Shown piece by piece: positions 1-8,805 of a stretch of DNA of 31,896 nt. The translations under genes were made by a program, and so were the position numbers. Positions within the stretch are counted from its first letter, which is position 1, and every line of letters begins with the position of its first letter. Below the pieces are notes generated by a model, which searched no databases, had not been told where the DNA came from, and saw nothing but the letters and a program-made list of their open reading frames with translations. Source of the DNA: Prevotellaceae bacterium UBA4372 (GTDB lineage Bacteria > Bacteroidota > Bacteroidia > Bacteroidales > Bacteroidaceae); contig DGSC01000045.1 of the NCBI GenBank assembly GCA_002391275.1, forward strand, positions 1 to 31,896, read 5' to 3'.

Positions 1-41
1 ATCTTTCAAAAATCTAATTTAACGTGAGTTCGGTATAAGCT

Positions 42-320
42 TTATGCAATTAATCTGGTTTTGTCAATGATTTCGATGTTCATCTCGGGCTTCTTCGGCA
101 GTAGATTGTAAGCAATAAGCCCAGCAAAGAGATTACTGGCAAAGTTGTCAATCGATCGATGTCTGGTTTGTTCAATATGACAGACATTCTTGAGTTCATC
201 GTTGACAGTCTCAATGACCGATCTCTTTCGGAGCATGATTTTGTCGTAAAGGTTCATGAGTGAGTTCTTCATGTTCCTCCTGATTTTGGTGACCAAGTGT
301 ATGTCATCTACGAAAAGCCC
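42..320 (-). pseudogene. IS982-family transposase, C-terminal remnant
   Basis: About 90 C-terminal residues of a DDE transposase resembling the IS982 family. The segments LFVDDIHLVTKIRRNMKNSL, LRKRSVIETVNDELKN and RHRSIDNFASN are the recognisable end of that family, and the Glu of the IETVNDE segment is probably the catalytic Glu. The frame stays open to 362, but upstream of about codon 317 the residues no longer look like transposase, so the catalytic N-terminal two thirds are missing. The only nearby start in frame is a TTG at 296. The break falls inside the terminator of the lipoprotein gene, so an IS appears to have landed or been deleted just behind that gene. The first 41 bases probably hold the downstream end of the element, but its terminal repeat cannot be checked here. 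Confidence 0.75.
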
Positions 321-363
321 TCCGCATACCGCTTCCGAGATGGAAACGCTGTGCAGAGGGCTT
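311..363 (-). terminator. Intrinsic terminator of the fimbrillin/BspA lipoprotein gene
   Basis: Arms at 315-326 and 352-363 pair over 12 bp with one mismatch. On the minus strand the stem is followed by TTTTCG, 27 bases after the lipoprotein stop codon. The distal arm lies at the junction with the transposase remnant. Confidence 0.55.
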
Positions 364-389
364 CAGTTATCAATCGCGTTTGTGTAGAC

Positions 390-3300
390 TTAATTCTCTA
401 CTTTATAGCTATTCCAGTATTCAGGTATGCCACTGGTGCCAGTAGGCCAAGTCGTTGTCACGTTCTTGTTGTAATAGAAGGTTCCAGGATTGTCTGCCGT
501 TCGGTTTACATTCTTCATCCAGTCGGTAGTGAAGCTGGTAGAGGGTGCCGTCAGCATACATGTGACGCTCAAGAGGTTGCTACAGCCTTCGAACATTGAC
601 TTGTAGCAGTTGGTAGCGCCTTCTGTGGCTGGGAGTTTGGGCGCCACTGTCAAGCCCGAGCAATTGTGGAACATACCCTCATAGCAGCTGGTCGTGAGCG
701 TGGTGGCAGGCAGAATCAGATTGTCGGCACCCACCAACTTGCCGCGCTGACCAGCACCTATAGTCAGATGCTCGCTGAAGAGATAGCAGAAAGCACCTGG
801 AGAGGTCAACGCAGTTTGACCTGCGAAGCTATCACCATGAATCAAGGACATGATATTGCCCGACACCTCATATTCTGCGGTGCTGCTGAAGTAGTTGTAG
901 TGGTAGTCTGTACCAGTATAGTCAGTACAATAAGTGGGATTACTTCCTTTCACCCTAATGACAGTGGTTGCAGAAACCGTTGTAATCAAAGCACCCGATG
1001 TAGAACTAGAACTGGTTTTGTTTTGCCATTCGCCCCACGTTCTACCATTGTCCGTAGATATCATATATTGGATAGTCCTATCCGTTGTCAAGGCATCATC
1101 ACTATTCCAATAGAAATTACCGCTTCCAGCAAACTTAAAGGTCAGGTATTGCGTTGCATAATCCTCGTCAACCTTCTCTATGATTTCGCCCGACCAAACC
1201 ACAGGCAGCACGCTGAGAGCTTCGGACATATCGCCTCGGATGAAGTTGTGGGTGTCGATGCCGCTGTAGAAGTAGAGGTGGAGCTGCCAGTTCTCATCGC
1301 GCGAGTACGGCGTGGCCGTGTGGTAGAAGCCGTTGGCCGCATTCAGCAGATCGGGCTGGTGGTAGCCACGTGCATGACCATCGTAATTGTTAGTGGTGGT
1401 TCTGACACCGGAAGCATGGAACGGAATAACATTACTGCCATCGGTATAATTGCAGATGATGGGCAGTGCCGCAGAGCCGCCGATTTCAGCGAACTTCGAG
1501 CGGGACAGCTGTGTCAGGTATTTCGACGGCGGCACGCAATAGCCTACAGGCGAGGGGTCGTAGATGGTCTTGCCGAAGAAACTCCATGTGCCTCGGTTAG
1601 ACACATACGGTCCATCCAGATTCGTGGCCCACAGGTTGAAGTAAGAATTGGAGAACGGGTACAGGTCACCTTCATTGGTACCGTAAATGGTATTCGGCTC
1701 CTGAATCATGGCGCCAACCGTCCTGGTGCCGTCGGTGACGCTATAGCCATTGGACCACGCCTTCACGCCTGCGACACCACGAGGAGCGCCATTGTCAGAT
1801 TTCATATCAGACGTGTTCACGTTTCCGCGCATGGGGTCTTTGCGTCCCCACTGGTAGAGCACATTGGTGAAGTATGTGGTGAAAGCGCGTCGCTTCTCCT
1901 GCGTTGCATCGATGGTGATCTTTTTGCCGGATTCGGCCTGCACCAGGCGAGCCTTACCCGAACGGGTTTTGGCAGGAACCGACACACCGCCGTCCACCCA
2001 TCCGATGTTGGTGCTGGCGTAGGTGGCCGGATGCCCGCCTCCGTCAACGTCGATCGTCGCGTTGTTCTTCAGGAACCAGTCGGGGTCCACCATCCAGATG
2101 TGCCAGCTCCAGATAATCTTGTCTGAATTATCGCGAATGCCAACCACGGCGTTGCCATAGTTGAAATGCTCGTAGTCCACCTCGAACTTCAGGTAATCGC
2201 AGTTCGTCAGCGTACCTGCCGTCGTGTTGTCGGTGTTGTACGCGTCCTCGCCTGTCACGGCATTGTCGATGGTGGAGATGACCTTCACGACCGTTCCCTC
2301 ATTGCTGCCGTTGCCGCCAGTGTTGGTTCTGGACGTGCCGTCGCCTTCTTCCCAGATGAGCACAGCGTCTTTCACGTTGGACCTTCCCACGTCCTCCTTG
2401 ATGAACACACTTTGGAGTGCCACATCCTTATAGTTGAGGAAGGTACTGAGGAGGTTGCTTCCCGAGTTGGAAGTCGAGTAGGCGTTCGGGTTCTTATGGC
2501 CGTTCGTCCAGGCGTTACCATAGATAAGCGGTATGCGGTAGGTGCCGGGGCCTGCCACGATGTAGCAGTTGCTGGTGGAACGTCCCTTCCAGCGATTCTC
2601 CTGGTACTGGTCCCACATGGAGAGGTCGATGACAGGAGTCATGATGCTACCGACTTCTATCTTGAACAGTTTTTCGTTATCCTCGTTGCCTTCATTGGCG
2701 CCGGTGTGGGTGGAAGTCACTGGGGTCGTGTACGTCCCCGTACTCCTGTCATACACGTGAATCCAGCCGTTGCTGCCGACCTTCCAAGTCTCTTCATGGT
2801 CCGTCCCGGCACCTACTGCGGTTGATTCAAATTCCTGATACTGGATTTCCCAATTGACATTGGTCTTGACGCCCTTGGAGTCCATCTTGTAGCTGCGGAT
2901 GAAGACGTTCTCTTCGTACGTTCCATCATAGCCAACAGCTGTTCCTGATGTACCATAGTTCTTGGCAGTCGCCGTGTTGTAGTCGAAGACATAGACGAAG
3001 TCGGAGAGCGACATGGTGTAGGTATAGGTGTAGCCGGGTAGCCAGGTCTTGGGGGTGGTGCCGTCAGTCTCCAAGAGATTCACGCTGAGCGACATGGTCT
3101 TTGTGGCTGTGCTCTCACCAGCGGGTGTAAGTTCGCAAGTCAGCAGGACCTTGGCGCCATCGGGTACTTGCTGCGGCAACATCATGAAGACATTCTCTTC
3201 GTTGTCGGGATTGAGTTCCACGGGTGATGTCTCTCCGGTGAGCGTCTTCTTAGGCTCATAGCTGAAGTTGCCCGTTCCGGCACCCGTGTCCACGGTCCAA

Positions 3301-4205
3301 CGGGCACCTGTGTAGGGGTCTTCGCCCACCTGCCAAGAGCCTTTCTTGTAGACTCCTGTGATTTGTATATTTGTGACCTTGACATCATAAGTCGTGACAC
3401 CGTCGTTCCATTGGAAGCTCGTTTTAGCTGTTCCGCCGTCGGTCGGTGTGCCGTCGGGGCTACTGCCGTATTTGAAGTTGAACTTAATGGCCGACATGAC
3501 ATGGTCGTAGGACAGTTCTACGTCCTCGCCCTTGTTGACGCCGATATGTTTAGCTGTGAGGATGTCGAGCTGTTTGGTGACATCAGCGGGCACCGTGTAG
3601 GTGAGGGTGGGCACACCCGTCACGGCATTGGCTGTCATGCTCAGGCCATTGGCCGCACTGGGATTAGCGAAATAAGGGGCGTAGCCGTAGAAGTCTGCCG
3701 TGCCACTGTCCCATAAGCCTTCGATTTCCTGCTCCTTCTTGTTCCAGGCATAGGGCGAAGACGCCTCAGTGCCGTCTGCGGTAATCTCAGAATAGCCGAA
3801 GACGACACCGCGATCGCTGGTGCGGGTGGCATATACGCCGAAGCTGGAAATCTTTTGGCTGCTACCACTGCTGAGGCTGAACACGTCGCCGGTATAACGT
3901 ATGCCGCGCGTCGTTGCGGCATTATCATTGTCTCCCTTGTTAATGTTTTCTTCGAGCTGAGGACTCATAGTAGGGGTCACCTCCGTATGAAGGTAGATGG
4001 GTTGTCCGTTGAGGCTACATTCCATTTTCATTGGTGCTTCCACTGCAGCACGCGACACCTTGCTGTTGTCGACCCATCCTCGTCCTTCGCTGACATTGAA
4101 ATAGAGATAACCCTCCAGTCGGCCCGGACCAAAGCCCGTATCATCTGAACATGCGGCCAGCGCCAGAGCCGTCAACGCTGTACCTACAAAACCTTTAATT
4201 TTCAT
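390..4205 (-). CDS. Fimbrillin-family / BspA-like surface lipoprotein
   Basis: A 1271-residue lipoprotein. The signal peptide ends in a lipobox (LAAC, Cys19) followed by SDD. Residues about 40-410 look like a fimbrillin (Mfa-like) region with the typical TRG/TGDVFS and WLPGYTYTYTMSL segments. Residues about 530-750 carry a module (AGPGTYRIPLIYGNAW, KIIWSWHIWMVD) seen in large Bacteroidales cell-surface proteins. Residues about 800-1040 resemble FISUMP-type domains (YQWGRKDPM, YDPSPVGYCVP). The last ~200 residues are a BspA-like leucine-rich module with NIMSLIHGDSF and two repeats of the LPATTL..CYEGMFHNCSGL type. It is probably an outer-membrane adhesin or scaffold. No fimbrial anchor or usher partner is adjacent, and it is far longer than a pilin. 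Transcription probably starts near 4683 and reads through the small ORF at 4274-4462. Domain limits are approximate. Confidence 0.8.
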   Translation of the reverse strand: MKIKGFVGTALTALALAACSDDTGFGPGRLEGYLYFNVSEGRGWVDNSKVSRAAVEAPMKMECSLNGQPIYLHTEVTPTMSPQLEENINKGDNDNAATTRGIRYTGDVFSLSSGSSQKISSFGVYATRTSDRGVVFGYSEITADGTEASSPYAWNKKEQEIEGLWDSGTADFYGYAPYFANPSAANGLSMTANAVTGVPTLTYTVPADVTKQLDILTAKHIGVNKGEDVELSYDHVMSAIKFNFKYGSSPDGTPTDGGTAKTSFQWNDGVTTYDVKVTNIQITGVYKKGSWQVGEDPYTGARWTVDTGAGTGNFSYEPKKTLTGETSPVELNPDNEENVFMMLPQQVPDGAKVLLTCELTPAGESTATKTMSLSVNLLETDGTTPKTWLPGYTYTYTMSLSDFVYVFDYNTATAKNYGTSGTAVGYDGTYEENVFIRSYKMDSKGVKTNVNWEIQYQEFESTAVGAGTDHEETWKVGSNGWIHVYDRSTGTYTTPVTSTHTGANEGNEDNEKLFKIEVGSIMTPVIDLSMWDQYQENRWKGRSTSNCYIVAGPGTYRIPLIYGNAWTNGHKNPNAYSTSNSGSNLLSTFLNYKDVALQSVFIKEDVGRSNVKDAVLIWEEGDGTSRTNTGGNGSNEGTVVKVISTIDNAVTGEDAYNTDNTTAGTLTNCDYLKFEVDYEHFNYGNAVVGIRDNSDKIIWSWHIWMVDPDWFLKNNATIDVDGGGHPATYASTNIGWVDGGVSVPAKTRSGKARLVQAESGKKITIDATQEKRRAFTTYFTNVLYQWGRKDPMRGNVNTSDMKSDNGAPRGVAGVKAWSNGYSVTDGTRTVGAMIQEPNTIYGTNEGDLYPFSNSYFNLWATNLDGPYVSNRGTWSFFGKTIYDPSPVGYCVPPSKYLTQLSRSKFAEIGGSAALPIICNYTDGSNVIPFHASGVRTTTNNYDGHARGYHQPDLLNAANGFYHTATPYSRDENWQLHLYFYSGIDTHNFIRGDMSEALSVLPVVWSGEIIEKVDEDYATQYLTFKFAGSGNFYWNSDDALTTDRTIQYMISTDNGRTWGEWQNKTSSSSTSGALITTVSATTVIRVKGSNPTYCTDYTGTDYHYNYFSSTAEYEVSGNIMSLIHGDSFAGQTALTSPGAFCYLFSEHLTIGAGQRGKLVGADNLILPATTLTTSCYEGMFHNCSGLTVAPKLPATEGATNCYKSMFEGCSNLLSVTCMLTAPSTSFTTDWMKNVNRTADNPGTFYYNKNVTTTWPTGTSGIPEYWNSYKVEN

Positions 4206-4273
4206 ATTATACTTTGATAATTATAATCCAATACTGTTTTAACGTGATAGAATGACAATTCACTGTTGCCGCC

Positions 4274-4462
4274 TTAAGGCAAAGGGGAGGAGATATCAGA
4301 AACAGAGATGCCTGTGACTCCAAATTCCTCAACAGTGATGTTCTCTTCTTTCCAGTTTGAGTTCTTTGTTTTGGCTTTGATCTTCTGGGTTGAATTCTGT
4401 AGGAGTGGTTGGTTCTCTACAACCATGCGACAAGTGTAGAGCCCTGTGTAGGTTCTTTTCAT
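4274..4462 (-). CDS. Small hypothetical protein (62 aa)
   Basis: A 62-residue ORF beginning MKRTYTGLYTCRM, resembling the many short Prevotella/Bacteroides ORFs that begin MKKTY and sit beside surface-protein genes. It lies 68 bases upstream of the large lipoprotein on the same strand, behind a TACTTTTG promoter at 4697-4690, so the two may be co-transcribed. It has no membrane segment, signal peptide or recognised domain. It could instead be a leader ORF or non-coding, and codon evidence is weak at this length. Confidence 0.4.
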   Translation of the reverse strand: MKRTYTGLYTCRMVVENQPLLQNSTQKIKAKTKNSNWKEENITVEEFGVTGISVSDISSPLP

Positions 4463-4689
4463 TGCTGTGCTAATAATAAAAAATGATGTTTAGGTTAAGG
4501 TATTACAAATGAGATCGCCAAGATGGGGTGTCAACAGCACAAAATCTCCCTTCCCGACTAATTGAAACATTAGCGGTAAAGATGGAGATTATATAAATAT
4601 AATCTCACAATAATGAAGCGGTCAAAGTCCGTACATAAAAAATGAACTTTTCACAAACTTTGGCGAATACCGTCCATTCAAAATTGGCG

Positions 4690-4697
4690 CAAAAGTA
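4690..4697 (-). promoter_or_regulatory. Promoter (-7 box) for small ORF and fimbrillin/BspA lipoprotein
   Basis: On the minus strand TACTTTTG matches the Bacteroidetes -7 consensus TAnnTTTG. An imperfect -33 element (TTTCG) lies about 19-20 bp upstream at 4717-4721. The predicted start near 4683 leaves a leader of about 220 nt before the small ORF. Confidence 0.55.
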
Positions 4698-4841
4698 TGT
4701 ATTTCGTTGTTCTTGGCGAAAGAAAAACGTGGGAAAATCAACTATTTAACATTTCTTAAAAGACTCGGGGGGGGTAAAATGGAATTGGTTAAAAATGCAT
4801 AAATAGTATTCGAAATAGCAGAAACGTTTGAACTGAATTAT

Positions 4842-4849
4842 TACTTTTG
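4842..4849 (+). promoter_or_regulatory. Promoter (-7 box) for the orphan NusG-like gene
   Basis: TACTTTTG matches TAnnTTTG. A TTTG at 4827-4830 is too close (11 bp) to be a normal -33 box, so the call rests on the -7 box. The start would be near 4856, giving a leader of about 210 nt. Confidence 0.45.
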
Positions 4850-4887
4850 TGCCATACAATTCGATTCTTGTTGTCACAAGGCCTGCA

Positions 4888-4942
4888 AGATGCTAAAGGC
4901 ATCTCATATACGGACCTCAACAATAATCTTGGGAGTCGGTCC
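4888..4942 (+). other. Leader hairpins upstream of NusG-like gene
   Basis: Two stem-loops in the presumed 5' leader. AGATGC/GCATCT pairs at 4888-4904 with a 5-nt loop. GGACC/GGTCC pairs at 4912-4916 and 4938-4942 and is followed by CGCTTTATATTTTT. The second could be a weak leader terminator, which would fit an antiterminator of the UpxY class acting on its own transcript. Stems are short, so this is a suggestion only. Confidence 0.3.
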
Positions 4943-5068
4943 CGCTTTATATTTTTAGCCCCATTTCTTTATCTTTTTTAGGAATAGGGGGAGGGAGGAT
5001 TTTTTTATTTGTGATGCCGATGTGATCGTGGCGACATCTAACCAACATATTATTTTATTCTATTCATC

Positions 5069-5638
5069 TTGCAGCACCCTGTCACGCCCTCGTTGAGCGT
5101 TGATCCATCGAGGTACTGGTTGGCCATAAAGACTTTTTTTGCTCAGGAGAAAAAGGTGAGTAACTACCTTGAGAGCGCACATGTCGACCATTTCCTCCCG
5201 ATGGTGACCCGTAAGACTGTCGACGCAGAGGGCAACACGCGTCTTACGCGGCAAATTGCCGTGCACAACTTGCTTTTCGTTCCTATCGAACACGAGCCAG
5301 AAGTGCTGAAGGACATCTTTGATAGATGCCCTTATGCAATTTATGTATACCGGCGTCCCGGCTTTAATCACGAATGGATAAAGATTCCAGATCGTGATAT
5401 GGTTGATTTACGTCTGATCTGTGATAATTCGTTCAACGAACCCAAATTCATGTCGGCCAGGGAATGCAATATGAAAATCGGCCAGGAAGTGCTCGTCACT
5501 CACGGCCCTTTGAAGAATGTTGTCGGCAAGCTGATACGTAAGAATAAGAAATACTATCTTGTGCGCACTATCGGTGATTGGGGTGTTGTGGTGAACGTGT
5601 CCCGTTGGTGTTGCAAACCACTGGAAGACGGAGAATGA
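5069..5638 (+). CDS. NusG-like transcription antiterminator, UpxY family (orphan)
   Basis: A 189-residue NusG paralog. Residues about 15-105 form the NGN domain (YWLAIKTFFAQEKKV at its start, then HVDHFLPM and NLLFV). About residues 140-180 form a KOW-type domain (GQEVLVTHGPLKNVVGKLI). UpxY proteins bind RNA polymerase and prevent early termination in the leaders of Bacteroides capsule operons. Here no polysaccharide genes follow: an intrinsic terminator closes the gene and an OPT transporter comes next, so the target is unknown. The frame is open from 5042 without ATG; TTG at 5069 is the longest usual start and TTG at 5093 is an alternative. It is divergent from the surface lipoprotein. Confidence 0.8.
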   Translation: MQHPVTPSLSVDPSRYWLAIKTFFAQEKKVSNYLESAHVDHFLPMVTRKTVDAEGNTRLTRQIAVHNLLFVPIEHEPEVLKDIFDRCPYAIYVYRRPGFNHEWIKIPDRDMVDLRLICDNSFNEPKFMSARECNMKIGQEVLVTHGPLKNVVGKLIRKNKKYYLVRTIGDWGVVVNVSRWCCKPLEDGE

Positions 5639-5689
5639 AGGAGAAAGCCTTGGGGAATGCGTTTTTAAAGCTTTGTTTTTGAAAGGTAT

Positions 5690-5719
5690 AAAAAAAGCTG
5701 CCAAGCTGGCGGCTTTTTT
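5690..5719 (+). terminator. Intrinsic terminator after NusG-like gene
   Basis: AAAAAAGCTGCC at 5691-5702 pairs with GGCGGCTTTTTT at 5708-5719 (one G-U), with a 5-nt loop ending in a T run. It separates the NusG-like gene from the OPT transporter. Confidence 0.9.
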
Positions 5720-5732
5720 CGTTTCTTTATTG

Positions 5733-5740
5733 TACCTTTG
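5733..5740 (+). promoter_or_regulatory. Promoter (-7 box) for OPT transporter
   Basis: TACCTTTG matches TAnnTTTG and sits 29 bp before the ATG at 5770, just after the preceding terminator. No clear -33 TTTG is seen. Confidence 0.6.
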
Positions 5741-5769
5741 CGGCGCATATTATTAAAATAGCGTACAAT

Positions 5770-7737
5770 ATGGAACAGAATGAACAGATGCATTTGCCGG
5801 AAAATGCTTTCCGTGAATTGCGTGAAGGTGAGCAGTATGAACCGCTGATGCGGCCAGACCGCGAGTATCCGGAAGTGAATGCTTGGAGCGTGTCGTGGGG
5901 CATTATCATGGCCGTTGTGTTCTCGGCTGCGGCCGCCTACCTTGGGCTCAAGGTGGGTCAGGTGTTTGAGGCCGCCATTCCCATCGCCATCATCGCTGTA
6001 GGTCTCAGTACGGCTGCGGGCCGCAAGCAAGCACTTGGCGAGAATGTCATCATTCAAAGCATTGGAGCCTCGTCGGGCGTTATTGTGGCTGGTGCCATTT
6101 TCACGTTGCCGGCTCTCTACATCCTTCAGGCGAAGTACCCGGAGATTACGGTGAGTTTCTTTCAGGTCTTCCTGGCTTCGTTGCTGGGCGGTTGCTTAGG
6201 AATCTTGTTCCTGATACCATTCCGTCGCTATTTTGTCAAGGATATGCACGGAAAGTATCCCTTTCCCGAGGCCACTGCAACCACGCAAGTGCTGGTGAGC
6301 GGTCAGCAGGGAGGCTCGCAGGCACGTCCGCTTATCTGGGCCGCCGCCATTGGCGGGCTGTATGATTTTCTGGTGTCAACCTTCGGCTTCTGGCATGAGA
6401 CACTTACCACACGTATGACCACTTGGGGTGAGGCGCTTGCACAGAAAGCCAAACTCACGTTCTCCATAAATACGGGAGCTGCTGTCCTGGGCCTCGGATA
6501 TATCGTCGGTTTGAAATACGCAGCCATCATCTGTGCCGGCAGTCTCTTTGTGTGGTGGTTCCTCATTCCCCTTTTGGGCATGGCCGCTACCGACTCTGTT
6601 ATGCTCAGCCAGATGGATCCTCAGTATATCTTTGCCAACTATGCCCGCTACATCGGCATTGGCGCCATAGCCATGGCAGGTGTCATCGGCATTGTCAAGA
6701 GCTGGGGCGTCATCAAGGGAGCCGTGGGGCTGGCCGGACGTGAGCTTAGGGGCAAGGGTAGCGCCGTAGCAGCTGCAGCCGTGCGCACACAGCGTGACCT
6801 GTCGATGCGCTTCCTTGCCATAGCTGTCGTGGCAGCGTTGGTCATTGTATTCGTATTCTTCTATGTCGGTGTCATCCATCATCTGGCTCAGGCATTGGTG
6901 GCCTGGCTTGTTGTCACCGTCATTGCATTCCTCTTCACCACGGTGGCTGCAAATGCCATCGCCATTGTCGGTTCCAATCCTGTGTCAGGCATGACGCTCA
7001 TGACACTCATCATCGCTTCCGTCGTTCTCGTAGCCGTTGGGCTGAACGGCACCAGCGGCATTGTGGCAAGCATGGTCATCGGAGGTGTCGTCTGCACAGC
7101 CTTGTCCATGGCCGGAGGCTTTGTCACCGACTTGAAAATCGGTTATTGGCTCGGCACTACCCCCGCCAAGCAGGAAACCTGGAAGTTCCTTGGCACGCTT
7201 GTCTCAGCTGCCACCGTCGGCGGTGTCATCATCATCCTGAACAAGACATACGGTTTCACGGGCGAGCATGCTCTTGTAGCTCCTCAGGCTAATGCCATGG
7301 CGGCTGTCATAGAACCTTTAATGATGGGGCAGGGTGCACCGTGGACGCTCTACGGCGTAGGTGCTATGTTGGCCTTGCTTTTGAACATCCTCGACGTGCC
7401 CGTGCTGGCCTTCGCCCTCGGCATGTTTATTCCTCTGGAGCTGAATGTTCCGCTCGTCGTAGGTGGGGCCGTCAATTGGTTCGTCACCACCCGCAGTAAG
7501 GATGCAGCCCTCAACAAGGCACGCGGCGAGCGCGGCACACTCCTGGCCAGCGGTTTCATTGCCGGTGGTGCCCTTATGGGTGTTGTCTCTGCACTTCTCC
7601 GCTTTGTGGGCTTCAATCCCATCAATGAAGCTTGGCTTGCCAACCCCATGTCTGAATGGCTCTCCATCCTGGTCTATGCCCTCCTGATACTCTATGTCAT
7701 CATGGCGAGCCTCAAGGCTACAAGGCAAGAGGCTTAG
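5770..7737 (+). CDS. OPT family oligopeptide transporter
   Basis: A 655-residue, strongly hydrophobic inner-membrane protein with roughly 14-16 membrane segments. The N-terminal region (SWGIIMAVVFSAAAAYLGLK, followed by VGQVFEAAIPIAI) and the motif KYPFPEATATTQVLVSG are typical of the bacterial OPT family, which imports oligopeptides or metal chelates with protons. The substrate of this member is not known. It has its own TACCTTTG promoter, and pta follows 57 bp later without a clear terminator, so read-through into pta is possible. The start at 5770 is supported by promoter spacing and by the soluble N-terminal stretch of about 40 residues before the first helix. Length is normal for the family. 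Confidence 0.93.
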   Translation: MEQNEQMHLPENAFRELREGEQYEPLMRPDREYPEVNAWSVSWGIIMAVVFSAAAAYLGLKVGQVFEAAIPIAIIAVGLSTAAGRKQALGENVIIQSIGASSGVIVAGAIFTLPALYILQAKYPEITVSFFQVFLASLLGGCLGILFLIPFRRYFVKDMHGKYPFPEATATTQVLVSGQQGGSQARPLIWAAAIGGLYDFLVSTFGFWHETLTTRMTTWGEALAQKAKLTFSINTGAAVLGLGYIVGLKYAAIICAGSLFVWWFLIPLLGMAATDSVMLSQMDPQYIFANYARYIGIGAIAMAGVIGIVKSWGVIKGAVGLAGRELRGKGSAVAAAAVRTQRDLSMRFLAIAVVAALVIVFVFFYVGVIHHLAQALVAWLVVTVIAFLFTTVAANAIAIVGSNPVSGMTLMTLIIASVVLVAVGLNGTSGIVASMVIGGVVCTALSMAGGFVTDLKIGYWLGTTPAKQETWKFLGTLVSAATVGGVIIILNKTYGFTGEHALVAPQANAMAAVIEPLMMGQGAPWTLYGVGAMLALLLNILDVPVLAFALGMFIPLELNVPLVVGGAVNWFVTTRSKDAALNKARGERGTLLASGFIAGGALMGVVSALLRFVGFNPINEAWLANPMSEWLSILVYALLILYVIMASLKATRQEA

Positions 7738-7794
7738 ATAATGACGGAATACCGTAATATCGAAATATCGTAATCACAAAATATCAAAACAACC

Positions 7795-8805
7795 ATGACA
7801 TTAATTGAGAAAATCATTGCACGCGCGCAGGCTAATCCACAGCGCATCGTGCTGCCCGAAGCTGAGGAAGAGCGTACGCTCATCGCGGCAGACAAGGCTC
7901 TGGCCGACCATCTGGCCGACATCATCCTCATCGGTAATCCCGAGAAGGTACATGCTTTGGCCGAGAAACACGGTCTTACCCACATCGACGAGGCAACGCT
8001 CATAGATCCCGAGAACTACGAACGCAGCGAGGAACTTGCTCAGCTGCTCTGCGAACTGCGTAAGAGCAAGGGCATGACCATCGAACAGGCTCGTGAGTTG
8101 GTGAAGAATCCGCTCTACCTCGGTTGTATGATTATCAAGACCGAAGGCGCCGACGGACAAATCTCCGGTGCCCTCTCCACTACGGGAGAGACACTGCGTC
8201 CTGCCCTCCAAATCATCAAATGCTCGCCGGGCATCACCTGCGTCAGCGGTGCTATGCTGTTGATTACCGACCGTCCCGAATATGGCGAGGATGGCGTGCT
8301 CGTCGTGGGCGACGTTGCCGTGACGCCTATGCCCGATGCTGACCAGCTCTCACAGATTGCCGTCTGCACCGCACAGACAGCCAAGAGTGTGGCAGGCTTT
8401 GAAGATCCCCGTGTAGCTATGCTCAGCTTCTCCACTAAGGGTAGTGCCAAGCACGAAGTCGTGGACAAGGTGATTGAGGCCACTCGTCTGGCCAAGGAAC
8501 GTTGCCCAGAGCTGAAGGTTGACGGTGAACTGCAAGCCGATGCCGCCCTCGTGCCCAGCGTAGGCGAGAAGAAAGCCCCGGGCAGTGCCATCGCCGGTCA
8601 TGCCAACGTCCTCGTCTATCCGAACCTTGAAGTAGGCAATATCAGCTACAAACTCGTACAACGTCTCGGCGGCGCCATCGCCATAGGGCCTATCCTCCAA
8701 GGCATTGCGCGTCCTGTCAACGACCTCAGCCGCGGTTGCTCCGTGGATGACATCTATTACCTCATTGCTATCACTGCTTGCCAGGCCATGGATTCGCGCG
8801 GTTAA
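7795..8805 (+). CDS. pta: Phosphate acetyltransferase
   Basis: A 336-residue short-form Pta (PTA/PTB family) without the N-terminal DRTGG/P-loop extension of the enterobacterial enzyme. It converts acetyl-CoA and phosphate to acetyl-phosphate and CoA in the cytosol, and feeds AckA, encoded next. Recognisable segments are IVLPEAEEERTLIAADKALA near residue 19, the STTGETLRPALQIIK region, DGELQADAALVPSVGEKKAP, and GPILQGIARPVNDLSRGCSV near the C-terminus. The final codons and the stop lie inside a perfect 15-bp hairpin (8786-8820). The gene is normally tightly coupled to ackA, but here 506 bp containing an inserted element separate them. Confidence 0.97.
   Translation: MTLIEKIIARAQANPQRIVLPEAEEERTLIAADKALADHLADIILIGNPEKVHALAEKHGLTHIDEATLIDPENYERSEELAQLLCELRKSKGMTIEQARELVKNPLYLGCMIIKTEGADGQISGALSTTGETLRPALQIIKCSPGITCVSGAMLLITDRPEYGEDGVLVVGDVAVTPMPDADQLSQIAVCTAQTAKSVAGFEDPRVAMLSFSTKGSAKHEVVDKVIEATRLAKERCPELKVDGELQADAALVPSVGEKKAPGSAIAGHANVLVYPNLEVGNISYKLVQRLGGAIAIGPILQGIARPVNDLSRGCSVDDIYYLIAITACQAMDSRG

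Larger units (their letters stand above)
4463..5068. other. Divergent regulatory region, 606 bp, no gene
   Basis: No credible ORF. It holds two divergent TACTTTTG promoters (4690-4697 minus, 4842-4849 plus) about 145 bp apart with a run of eight G at 4767-4774 midway. The minus-strand leader has a perfect 9-bp hairpin (4585-4593 with 4598-4606), and the segment at 4584-4590 can instead pair with AATCTCC at 4543-4549. The plus-strand leader has hairpins at 4888-4904 and 4912-4942. Confidence 0.7.

Noticed and set aside
666..2126. Long plus-strand frame (486 codons)
   Set aside because: Antisense to the fimbrillin/BspA lipoprotein; composition is a shadow and there is no recognisable domain.
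4600..4900. Invertible promoter as at Bacteroides capsule loci
   Set aside because: No inverted repeats flanking either promoter were found and no invertase gene is present.
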